Shown piece after piece: positions 9,701 through 17,936 of a stretch of 64,000 nt of DNA. The position numbers and the translations under genes were made by a program. Under the pieces are notes generated by a model. That model was given only the letters and a program-made list of their open reading frames with translations, had not been told where the DNA came from and ran no database searches. Positions within the stretch are counted from its first letter, which is position 1, and every line of letters starts with the position of its first letter. The DNA lies in assembly GCA_033807775.1 (NCBI GenBank), contig CM066321.1, positions 251,460,422 to 251,524,421 of the forward strand, read 5' to 3'. The stretch comes from Saussurea involucrata (Eukaryota; Streptophyta; Magnoliopsida; Asterales; Asteraceae).

Positions 9701-10905
9701 CCAATGTGTTTAGGAATTTCTCCCTCAGAATCGTGTTGTACAAGATCATCTGTATGTGTGTCCTCGGACGATGACCCTGTATCTTCAAATACAGATGTAT
9801 GATCCCCACCAGTTCCCCTCTCGGTGTTTTCCCTCGACTCTCCCCGTTCAGTAGCCCGTGCATCCTGAACACTCACCGACTCCTCTCGCCTAGGGGTTGA
9901 GTCTGGGGTAGGTCCCTCCGGTTCTGGCTGGACCATAGACTCTCTATACTCGATAATGCACTCAACGTCCTGATCCGCGTATCGAAGAAATCCTTCAGGT
10001 AACGGCATCTCATAATCAAATTCAGTTTTACGAAACTGAAGATACTGCATAGCTTTCTCGGGCACAGAAGGATGATTTGCTCGTCTTGGAATTTCTCTGT
10101 TAGAACGAAGCATGCTATGAATGATAATCTGAAGAAACCTCATATATGGAACATAAGGCTTTCCCTTGTTTTGTCGGCGAAGATCTATCTTCTCATTCAG
10201 TTCATGCCAGAAAATAGCTGCATAATCTACATGAAGATCATACACTACTGCATGAAATAGCTTCAGAAATCCGACGCTGGCACTGTCTGTTCCGGCATGT
10301 TTAGCAGATAAGCATCTATTAATAATGGAGAAGATTGTATAGTATAACGGTGGTAGGTTCGCCTTATGGAATTCCTTCACCCGAGTTAAGTTTCCAGTGT
10401 ATCCCATAGCACGTATTCCTTCAAACGTTTCTTCTTCAGATGGAAAAGGATCAAACTCAGTCTTTCCTTCTCGTGAATCAGGTTCAGGTAGCCTCAGAAT
10501 CATTCTTAGTCTTTGGAAATCAAGCTTTGTGATGAAGTTGTCTATTTGGAATACAAAAATTGGTCTTCCATCTTCCATAGTTGTTGTTATTGTCTTCCAT
10601 GCTTGCTGTAAATATAGCATAGGCACAACGACAGTATTCGTTAATGCGTATGCTAACGGATGATTCCTGAGCACTTCCTTTATCACTGGATGAATGTTGA
10701 TGTGATCAAAATCAATGTGATGATTGTTGGGAATGATCGCAATATAGTTGATCGGATGAATGATAGCATTATCTGGATGAATTCCGGCTTGGGATTGATG
10801 TACTGATCGTGTTGACGGTAAAGGTACATCGTGTGTCGGTTCGGGAAGACTTGGAATATGATCATCAAAGCCTTGAATGTGACTTTGTTCTTCTTGATTA
10901 ACCAT
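6718..10905 (-). CDS. Post-pol tail protein of C, 1395 aa, function unknown
   Basis: One intact ORF lies between the spacer and the 3' polypurine tract, where other Sireviruses carry an 'env-like' gene. Residues about 40-300 form a predicted helical domain containing N-L-P-P-L-Y-Y-T-I-F-S-I-I-N-R-C-L near residue 182, matched in families A and B. Residues 400-460 are strongly acidic (runs of D and E), and the region is Ser/Thr-rich. A coiled coil follows (about 815-850), then basic clusters KRRH and KKRR around D-P-D-D-H-D-H-E-G-E (about 860-885), which could act as nuclear-localisation signals. Residues about 1130-1395 form a second folded domain ending in basic residues. I see no signal peptide and no membrane span, so a fusion or envelope role is not supported. 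The N-domain pattern recalls the Pfam 'putative plant transposon protein' type; this is from memory and untested. Confidence 0.85.
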   Translation of the reverse strand: MVNQEEQSHIQGFDDHIPSLPEPTHDVPLPSTRSVHQSQAGIHPDNAIIHPINYIAIIPNNHHIDFDHINIHPVIKEVLRNHPLAYALTNTVVVPMLYLQQAWKTITTTMEDGRPIFVFQIDNFITKLDFQRLRMILRLPEPDSREGKTEFDPFPSEEETFEGIRAMGYTGNLTRVKEFHKANLPPLYYTIFSIINRCLSAKHAGTDSASVGFLKLFHAVVYDLHVDYAAIFWHELNEKIDLRRQNKGKPYVPYMRFLQIIIHSMLRSNREIPRRANHPSVPEKAMQYLQFRKTEFDYEMPLPEGFLRYADQDVECIIEYRESMVQPEPEGPTPDSTPRREESVSVQDARATERGESRENTERGTGGDHTSVFEDTGSSSEDTHTDDLVQHDSEGEIPKHIGDPPLVEYSSDSTESDNASDSAEEHRDGDEDDNDDNDDDQGNAGNIGADATTEENWFGNVSDIFEFPQLNMSDNINVESLNFDDMPLMSTQVSEGMEGIRRPEGVSVENICETVRETEEKNMESVKDIQTVYSRRAATSTTRSHLLGSGVEQVVTRPVTQLHTSASYSASSSQETVSFSHGVLAQTLSGSRSEIPDIETERLPPQSSTFFPAQSSSLVPVSNIFDSLNRTLSGTSDARLRDSSGTLRVDSFTGLQGQSGNPTSANTMPTLSVGHTVATTVVSMANLSGAGVTLPVFVTRENFDGALKDIETMFIRELQGVKNQLKGKEPMTYEPAVRPRPEIYLAPPRVPQSSPMQQPPVDQSVDELRDLFYAKLMSMSPEDQQSKTLLSLLQNFQSTPNPLPPTPSVTPTQFQALSKELSTFKSEVVKSLSDMKQSIVELKALMEQSCKTQAQSTKRRHDQDPDDHDHEGEMSKKRRAESESSQGQKKNPTVAEISKMFESGAMGDQSGKQIVLYVDPNIEPTVEKPEVNEKEIREVVDRFVQSVELIEISSDDEETDESARAYDRYWKVKEEEEPLLVFTYEPEDQGVGFNEEEVDILSEIYGPQTPEEIIFSPVHSPEHISTTLMSEQPSVTPITINLNQSTSTQTTIPVSEPHHSHDPLSKEPKSEETDPQSTTSSIPPFIHSHDEAGPSNHADQPGPSSSRSRKLTELEQRQRTLYLRTPFLEVEERRLFVHRIRTLNPYAVLGITDQTAEYKFEYMYFLREKCQKKREVRSKKLIVSIKEVTARLYYKLWYPEFLVQRQDCRDYRFTEADFCHLTMEDFEFLYHHFRDLQIRRENVTLALNAIKRFLRRHVLFTQCHDLQMGVESYQPRINLLRPNQELTGLMRMPLYCVIGEPEFGVVFSNGANKIFIRFNELEKYSDGTLKIVRLQLVEKLKRHDAERKVNWMSSRPRRVLSRAIEEIDEKLSFRMAMRRIETHLGFRSRRRPFLP
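8286..8295 (-). other. Internal polypurine tract in C tail ORF
   Basis: GAGGGGGAGA on the minus strand, in frame within D-H-E-G-E-M at about 62% of the tail ORF. It equals the core of the 3' tract at 6702-6715. Confidence 0.6.
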
Positions 10906-11028
10906 TTTACCTGTTGATAATAGTTTTTACAGAATTAGTCTTTGAAAAAAAATTTGAAAGAAAAATATTTTCTAAGTATAGAATTCGAATCATAGTGCAT
11001 TCGAATTCATGATTTGTCTTTGAATATC

Positions 11029-11225
11029 AATTCGAATCCACAAGGGTTCGAATTCATCCAATTCGAATCCACAAGGGTTCGAATTCATCCAATTCGAATC
11101 CACAAGGGTTCGAATTCATCCAATTCGAATCCATAAGGGTTCGAATTCATCCAATTCGAATCCATAAGGGTTCGAATTCATCCAATTCGAATCCATAAGG
11201 GTTCGAATTCATCCAATTCGAATCC
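11029..11225. repeat. 31-bp tandem array with hairpin units (about 6 copies)
   Basis: The TTCGAATCC landmark recurs at 11031, 11062, 11093, 11124, 11155, 11186 and 11217, exactly 31 bp apart. Each unit contains ATTCGAATCC and GGGTTCGAAT as an inverted pair around a 4-base loop (one G-T wobble). Confidence 0.95.
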
Positions 11226-11530
11226 AAAGGCATTCGAATTCAACAGTTGAGCCCTAATTCAGATTATAACATGTGAATTCGAATCTAAAGGAATTCGAAT
11301 CTAAAGGCATTCGAATTCAACACTTGAGCCCTAATTCAGATTATAACATGTGAATTCGAATCTAAAGGAATTCGAATCTAAAGGCATTCGAATTCAACAC
11401 TTGAGCCCTAATTCAGATTATAACATGTGAATTCGAATCTAAAGGAATTCGAATCTAAAGGCATTCGAATTCAACACTTGAGCCCTAATTCAAATTATGA
11501 CATATGAATTCGAATCTAAAGGCATTCTTT
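11219..11530. repeat. 77-bp tandem array (about 4 copies)
   Basis: The GAGCCCTAATTCA landmark recurs near 11249, 11326, 11403 and 11480, a period of 77 bp. Each unit carries three TTCGAA-containing sites. Confidence 0.93.
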
Positions 11531-12086
11531 CTTAACATGTTTCATGAATTCGAAACAAGAACGATTCGAAATCATGTTCGAATTCAACAATGTTCATGAA
11601 TTCGAATCAGGTATGGTTCGAATTCATGTTCATATGAGCACGATGATGAACAGTAAACTTTTTGATTTTACAGATTAGCATAGTTAATGTTTACAATCAA
11701 ACAAACCATTCGTATAGAATGATTCGTATTACATTTTCGAATCTGATAAGAGTAATTTCGATAGAAATGTTTACCTGATGAGGATGAATCAAGCAGATGA
11801 AGGATCGATCAAGTGGAAGATGAACAGTGTTCTCTTGAGAGTGTTTGAAACAATACCAAATAGTGAAAAGTGGGAAATAAGGTTTCGAACCCTATTTATA
11901 CTCAAAAAAAATTTGTACACTTGGCACACATTAGAGTACCCCACTTGGCAATCAGTTAAAAATGCATGTTTCAAAACATTAGATATGGCAGTGTTCATCT
12001 GAACAATTTACATAAACAAATATGTAAAAAATTCAAAAAGAGTTCGAATCAGATAAAGTTGTACAACAATTGATATTGATCTCATT

Positions 12087-12550
12087 GAATTCGAATCCTT
12101 AAGGGTCCGAATTCATTGAATTCGAATCCTTAAGGGTCCGAATTCATTGAATTCGAATCCTTAAGGGTCCGAATTCATTGAATTCGAATCCTTAAGTGTT
12201 CGAATTCTTTGAATTCGAATCCTTAAAGGTCCGAATTCATTGAATTCGAATCCTTAAGAGTCCGAATTCATTGAATTCGAATCCTTAAGAGTCCGAATTC
12301 ATTGAATTCGAATCCTTAAGTGTTCGAATTCTTTGAATTCGAATCCTTAAAGGTTCCGAATTCATTGAATTCGAATCCTTAAGAGTCCGAATTCATTGAA
12401 TTCGAATCCTTAAGAGTCCGAATTCATTGAATTCGAATCCTTAAGTGTTCGAATTCTTTGAATTCGAATCCTTAAAGGTCCGAATTCATTGAATTCGTAT
12501 CCTTAAGTGTTCGAATTCTTTGAATTCGAATCCTTCAGAGATCGAATTCT
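12087..12550. repeat. 31-bp tandem array, second block (about 15 copies)
   Basis: Units begin GAATTCGAATCCTTAA and end CCGAATTCATT, with a 31-bp period (for example 12087, 12118). Each unit can fold as a 12-bp stem with a TTAA loop. The period matches the array at 11029 although the unit sequence differs. Confidence 0.95.
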
Positions 12551-13400
12551 TCAAATATTTGCATGAAAATTTACAACTTTTTCTGAAAAGTCCAACAACT
12601 GTTCTAAAATTCTCACATCAGATAAAACTTTGTAAGCTCTCAGATACAGATAACACTTTTACAGATTTATGCCGAATTGCTCCCCCTTAACAATTGCATA
12701 AACTGTTATCTTTTCTTCAGAGAAATCTGCACAAACAGAGAAAGATTTGGTACTCATAGAACATGAGTCCAAACTGTTAAAATTATCACTTTGTGTAAAA
12801 ATCTAACTCCCCCTTAAAATATGAATTCTTGAGCAACTTGCTTTCTTCCTCTGAAAATATGCATACAAATCAGTATTTGATATTGGATCAAAAATACATT
12901 TCACAAGGAAAGTCAAATTCATTGAATTTTGTTTTATGACTACTAACATTTGATCATTTGAAAGCTTTACAAAAGAAATTCAACTTAATAAAATTTAACA
13001 TATATTCCAATCAGATGAAATCAAATGCATGTGTTTGGATTCAAGGACAAGACATCATTGCTTATCAAGTTATAATTGTTCAGTGTCCACCCCTTTATCA
13101 AATCTATTTGGTGTGCTAGCATGCGAAATATGATTGGCATAAAGCTTATGTATTTCTACAATATATAAGAATACTTTGCTCTACTCACACTATTTGTCCA
13201 AAATCAGAATTTTCACAAATTTACGGGTTTATCGCGACTTTGTATTTTCCCAAGTTTCAAGAGATATGTGCTCTTTGGCATCTTTTAATATTGTGCACAT
13301 TTGAATCTTTTGATTTTGTGCTCATTGGCATCTTTTGATTTTGTGCTCATTGGCATCTTTTGATCAAAAAGTTTAGTAAGAATAAGATACACCGTTAAAC

Positions 13401-13673
13401 ATGACTTTCTATCTGGTTCTATAGCAGGATTTGGGTTAGCAGATCCCAGACCAGTTGGCCTTAGGTGCTAGGTGACGAGCACCCCTTAGAACTTAATTTC
13501 CCAAACCAGAAAGGCCACATCGATATATCTTAAACCCATTTGTACCAGTAGAACATGGCTTTCTATCTGGTTCTATTGCAGGATTTGTGTCAGCCTATCC
13601 CAGACAAGTTGATCTTAGGGACTAGGTGTCGAGCACCCCTTAGGACTTACTCTCCCAAACCAGAAAGGCCACA
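13401..13673. repeat. Direct duplication of a 118-bp segment
   Basis: 13401-13518 and 13555-13673 are near copies (both run from TTTCTATCTGGTTCTAT to CCAGAAAGGCCACA), offset by 154 bp. Just upstream (13270-13365) a motif with TGTGCTCATTGGCATCTTTT is repeated two to three times. Confidence 0.85.
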
Positions 13674-14121
13674 GGCACAAACTTTCAAACTAAATGATAG
13701 TTCAACTATTTTATCTCAATCACTTGGTTCTAAAACATAGTGCTTTGCCCATATTTTCATTTCCATCCATCATTCTGACATATAGGCTTTTTGAGCATTA
13801 TATTCTATATATATCCAGATTCACATAACTTTGAGCATTCAGCATAATTTCATTCATGTTTTGCTGACCTTTCGATTTATTTTAGAGGTGAAAATTGAAG
13901 CAAATCTAACTCAGATAGTACAAAGTTTCTTGTAAAATCATCTTTTAGCACACATTTAATTCATTGAATGAAAATTGAAAATTTCATCTTATTGAATTAA
14001 ATTTGTAAAGTTTCAAGTTTTCAAATCAGTAGAAACAAATATAATCCAATGTTACCTTTTGCCACTTGTTCCTTGAAACAAAAATATGTAGCAGTTAAGG
14101 ATATTACTTGAGAAGTGTGAG

Positions 14122-14275
14122 TTCTAAACTGATTTGTTTAGAAGTCTTAGTCTTTAAAGTACGGGTCCTGAACTGAGTTGTTCAGAAGCCATTGTCTTTG
14201 AAGAACAGGTTTTGAACTGATTTGTCCAAAAGCCATTGACGATGAAATCCGGGTTCTAAACTTATGTGTTTAGAA
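14122..14275. repeat. Four phased stem-loops with compensatory changes
   Basis: The hairpins are at 14122-14143 (TTCTAAAC/GTTTAGAA), 14168-14185 (CTGAAC/GTTCAG), 14210-14231 (TTTTGAAC/GTCCAAAA, one mismatch) and 14254-14275 (TTCTAAAC/GTTTAGAA). All have 6-base loops and are spaced 42-46 bp apart. The change from TAAAC/GTTTA to TGAAC/GTTCA keeps pairing. Confidence 0.8.
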
Positions 14276-14505
14276 GCCATAGATATTTGTCTCCCCCTTA
14301 ATGGTACAAATATTTTTCAAAAAATACGCCGCTTCTCTTCTGTTTTCAGTCATGCGTGTGATATGTATTTCAATTCAGTACAACACATGATGAACCTGCA
14401 AAACAGATTAAGCAGATTTTGGTACCCAATGGCACTTGGGTCCTAGTGGGTTAGGATATGATCATAGATTTAAGTAAGTAAGAACACGAACTCCCCCTCA
14501 ATGTC

Positions 14506-17500
14506 TTAAGGATTCAACATTCCTAGTTTGCTGATTAAAAAATTTAACCTCTTTTCATCTAAAGGTTTTGTGAAAAGATCAGCAAGTTCTAGTTCTGTTG
14601 GTACAAAGTGCATTTCTATAGTTCCCTTCTCAACATGGTCTTTGATAAAATGGTACCTGACATCTATGTGTTTCGTTTTGGAATGCTGAACAGGATTTTC
14701 AGTTATTGCAATTGCGCTTTTGGAATCACAATAAATGGGGATCTTGTTGAAGATATATCCATAATCCTTTAGCTGAGTTTTCATCCAAATTACTTGCGAA
14801 CAGCAACTAGCGGCGGCCACATACTCTGCTTCAGCCGTAGATGTTGATACACAAGTTTGCTTCTTTGATGACCAGCTTACTAGTTTATCTCCCAAGAATT
14901 GACAAGCACCAGATGTGCTTTTCCTGTCCATCATATTTCCCGCATGATCTGCATCTGTGTAAGCAGTTAGTTCAAACCCAGAATCCTTAGGATACCAAAG
15001 ACCCAAATTTTTTGTGCCTTTGAGATATCTAAGGATTCGCTTTACAGCCACAATATGAGATTCCTTCGGGTTTGCTTGGAAACGTGCACAAAAAGATGTT
15101 GCAAACAAAATATCCGGTCTACTTGCCGTTAGATACAGTAAAGATCCAATCATGCCTCGGTATAACTTTTGATCGACTGATATACCAGATGAATCAGCGT
15201 TCAAAAGCTTACCGGTAGCCATGGGAGTTTTCATGGTGGAAGAGGAATTTAATTCAAATTTCTTAAGCATATCATTTATATATTTTGATTGATTAATGAA
15301 AATGCCTTCATTTGACTGTGTCACTTGGAGACCAAGAAAAATTTTTAACTCTCCCATCATACTCATTTGAAAACGGCTTTTCATCACCTTTTCAAAATCT
15401 TTACACATATCTGGATTTGTAGATCCAAATATAATGTCGTCAACATATATTTGTACTAACATTAAATCTTTACCTTCTCTTTTGAGAAAAAGAGTTGTAT
15501 CTATTGTACCTTTGGTGTATCCATTTTTAAGCAGGTGAATAGTCAGAGTCTCATACCATGCCCTCGGTGCTTGCTTTAAGCCGTAGAGTGCTTTGTCTAG
15601 AATGTAGACATGGTTGGGATATTTGGGATCAACAAAGCCTTCAGGTTGACTTACATACACTTCCTCATGTAGTATTCCATTCAGAAACGCAGATTTGACG
15701 TCCATTTGGAATACCTTCATGTTCTTATGTGCTGCGTATGCAAGAAAGATCCTTATTGCTTCAATCCTTGCTACTGGTGCATAGGTTTCATCATAATCTA
15801 TTCCTTCTTGTTGATTGTAACCTTTAGCAACCAGTCTTGCTTTATTTCTGACTATAATCCCCGCTTCGTCCTTTTTGTTTCTAAAGACCCATTTGGTTCC
15901 AACTATGGTTTTGTCTTTTGGACGTTTCACCAAGTGCCACACTTCGTTGCGTTTGAACTCATTTAATTCCTCTTGCATGGCGTTGATCCAATCTGGATCT
16001 TGTAAAGCTTCAGATGCTTTCTTGGGTTCTAACGTGCTAAGAAAATTTACGTACAAACATTCGTTTGTAGTCGCAGATCGGGTTTTCACTCCATCATTCA
16101 GATCACCAATTATATCAGCCGGAGGATGTGCTCTTGTCCATTTATGACTACTTGGAAGAGTTGGTATATCCATACGAGTGTTTGATGGATTATTTTCATC
16201 CAATACTGCAAAAATCTCCTCTGTCGATTCAGCTGAAGATACATTTGTCGTTTCCGGTATGTTGACTTCTGTTTCTAATCCTTCAGATGTGGAAGTCTCC
16301 GATAAATGATTTTCTGAAACCTGAACAACTGGTTGAATTTCAGGTTCAGAGACAGGAACGTGTTCACTTGAAATCTCATTAGTTTCTACAGAAGTACTAG
16401 TATCAACATCTTCAGTTGGACCGGAGATATTTGCACTCGTCTGATTCTGAGATGCATTCACAGATGTGATTGGTGGTTCCATATCTGCACAGTAATCCAT
16501 AAATGCATCATGAAATAGTAAATCTAAATCAGTAGTATTATTATAATTCAAAGCTGAATTAGAAAACTGTTTCGTCACAGGTTCTACTCCATTTTTAGTA
16601 GAAGCTTCAGATTTCTGTACGAGTTCTGAACTAAATTGTCCAGAAGTCAATGTCACAGTCTCGTCGAACGTAACGTTGATACTCTCGATTACTGATTTTG
16701 TTCGATTATTATAAATCCTGTATGCTTTCGAGTTCAAGGAATAGCCTATAAAGATGCCCTCATCAGCTTTAACTTGAAGCTTTGTAAGATATTCACGATC
16801 TTTCATCACAAAACACCTGCATCCAAATACACGCAGAAATTTGATGTTAGGTTTGCGATTGTTGATTAATTCATATGCAGTTTTGTTAAAGCGTTTATTT
16901 ATAATAGTTCTGTTTTGAGTAAAACACGCTGTGGATACTGCTTCAGCCCATAGACTTGGTGGAAGACCCGAGTAAGCAAGCATCGTCCTAGCAGCTTCTA
17001 CAAGAGTTCGATTTTTCCTTTCAACTACTCCATTTTGTTGTGGAGTAATTGGGGCAGAAAAATTATGAGTTATTCCAACGGATTCAAGAAAATATTGAAG
17101 AGTTGCATTCTTGAATTCAGTTCCGTTGTCACTTCGGATTTTTCGAACAGGGCGTTGTAGAAGAGTTTGAATCTTCTTGATGAATTTAATGATCTGCTCG
17201 GGTGCTTCAGACTTGAGTCGTAAGAAATCCAACCAAGTATATCGCGAAAACTCATCAACCATAACCAAGATATATTTCTTTCCTCCCATTGACTGAGTTC
17301 GCATTGGGCCACAGAGATCCATATGAATTAATTCCAAGGCATTGTTACAATTAGACAAAGTCTTGGTCTTGTGAGAAACATGTTTCATCTTTCCCATTTC
17401 ACAAGCTGGACACACAGAAACTTTGTCAATTTTCATTTCAGGAAGCCCGGAAACTAATCCATCAATTCGAAGCTTGTTGATGCTGCGAAAATTTTGATGC

Positions 17501-17913
17501 GAGAGCCTTCGATGCCATAACCAACACTCTTCTTGTGAATCTTTTGATACAAGACAGACTTGATTAGAAGCAACAAGAGTTGTAAAATCAGTCATGTATA
17601 AGTCTCCGCATCTTTTTGCTCTGAAGATTTCTGACCAATTTGCATCCAAGATGTAGCAAAAATCTTTATCAAATAACACCTTACAGTTCTTGTCGCAGAA
17701 CTGACTTATACTGAAAAGGTTATGCCCTAAACCTTCAACATACAAAATCTTTTCAATTTGCATTGAGTCATTTTTCAACGTTCCGTAGCCTCGAACGTGA
17801 CCTTTTGAGTCATTTCCAAATCCCACTGATCCTCCAGGATGTACAATAAAATCTTGCAAGAAGTGCTTGTACCCCGTCATGTGTCTAGATGCTCCCGAAT
17901 CAATGACCCACAC
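14506..17913 (-). CDS. pol: Pol polyprotein of C (PR-IN-RT-RNaseH), 1135 aa, intact
   Basis: Copia domain order is seen. Aspartic protease carries D-S-G-A at residues 5-8. The integrase zinc motif is H134, H139, C168, C171, and the integrase core is D199 (HMDLCGP), D262 (RSDNGTEF) and E298 (NGVVERKNRT). Reverse transcriptase carries MDVKSAFLNG and YVDD at residues 823-826 (15436-15447). RNase H is marked by TDADHAG and STAEAEYVA, and the protein ends LADLFTKPLDEKRLNFLISK. No stop interrupts it. The listed start Met lies two residues before the protease motif. The gag stop (17937) lies in another frame just upstream, so expression of pol must use a shift, reinitiation or a processed RNA, none of which can be decided here. 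It is a likely autonomous source of enzymes for related elements. Confidence 0.95.
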   Translation of the reverse strand: MWVIDSGASRHMTGYKHFLQDFIVHPGGSVGFGNDSKGHVRGYGTLKNDSMQIEKILYVEGLGHNLFSISQFCDKNCKVLFDKDFCYILDANWSEIFRAKRCGDLYMTDFTTLVASNQVCLVSKDSQEECWLWHRRLSHQNFRSINKLRIDGLVSGLPEMKIDKVSVCPACEMGKMKHVSHKTKTLSNCNNALELIHMDLCGPMRTQSMGGKKYILVMVDEFSRYTWLDFLRLKSEAPEQIIKFIKKIQTLLQRPVRKIRSDNGTEFKNATLQYFLESVGITHNFSAPITPQQNGVVERKNRTLVEAARTMLAYSGLPPSLWAEAVSTACFTQNRTIINKRFNKTAYELINNRKPNIKFLRVFGCRCFVMKDREYLTKLQVKADEGIFIGYSLNSKAYRIYNNRTKSVIESINVTFDETVTLTSGQFSSELVQKSEASTKNGVEPVTKQFSNSALNYNNTTDLDLLFHDAFMDYCADMEPPITSVNASQNQTSANISGPTEDVDTSTSVETNEISSEHVPVSEPEIQPVVQVSENHLSETSTSEGLETEVNIPETTNVSSAESTEEIFAVLDENNPSNTRMDIPTLPSSHKWTRAHPPADIIGDLNDGVKTRSATTNECLYVNFLSTLEPKKASEALQDPDWINAMQEELNEFKRNEVWHLVKRPKDKTIVGTKWVFRNKKDEAGIIVRNKARLVAKGYNQQEGIDYDETYAPVARIEAIRIFLAYAAHKNMKVFQMDVKSAFLNGILHEEVYVSQPEGFVDPKYPNHVYILDKALYGLKQAPRAWYETLTIHLLKNGYTKGTIDTTLFLKREGKDLMLVQIYVDDIIFGSTNPDMCKDFEKVMKSRFQMSMMGELKIFLGLQVTQSNEGIFINQSKYINDMLKKFELNSSSTMKTPMATGKLLNADSSGISVDQKLYRGMIGSLLYLTASRPDILFATSFCARFQANPKESHIVAVKRILRYLKGTKNLGLWYPKDSGFELTAYTDADHAGNMMDRKSTSGACQFLGDKLVSWSSKKQTCVSTSTAEAEYVAAASCCSQVIWMKTQLKDYGYIFNKIPIYCDSKSAIAITENPVQHSKTKHIDVRYHFIKDHVEKGTIEMHFVPTELELADLFTKPLDEKRLNFLISKLGMLNP

Positions 17914-17936
17914 ATGACGGTCCTGTTAAGAAACAA

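Larger units (their letters stand above)
10906..14505 (-). other. Post-pol spacer of C with repeat arrays and extra polypurine tracts
   Basis: I see no convincing gene in these 3.6 kb between the pol stop and the tail ORF. The spacer holds TTCGAA-rich tandem arrays (11029-11530 and 12087-12550), a duplicated segment of about 118 bp, four phased stem-loops (14122-14275), and four extra polypurine tracts with a GGGGGAG core (12679-12690, 12806-12817, 14290-14301, 14490-14499). Multiple polypurine tracts in this region are a known Sirevirus trait. The short ORF near 11778-12002 is A/T-rich and not supported as a gene. Confidence 0.8.

Noticed and set aside
6718..10905. Envelope gene turning element C into a retrovirus-like agent
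   Set aside because: No signal peptide, no membrane anchor and no cleavage or fusion segment is visible; highly charged, low-complexity and coiled-coil composition fits an internal protein.
11778..12002. Short ORF with opposite-strand mirror in the C spacer
   Set aside because: Both strands are open by chance in A/T-rich DNA; there are no relatives within the window and no conservation evidence.
12087..12550. CRISPR-like array of 31-bp repeats
   Set aside because: Units are contiguous with no unique spacers, the DNA is a plant retrotransposon and no cas gene is present.
11029..12550. Heat-shock elements made of GAA/TTC units
   Set aside because: The GAATTCGAA pattern lacks the 5-bp nGAAn/nTTCn spacing required for heat-shock factor binding.
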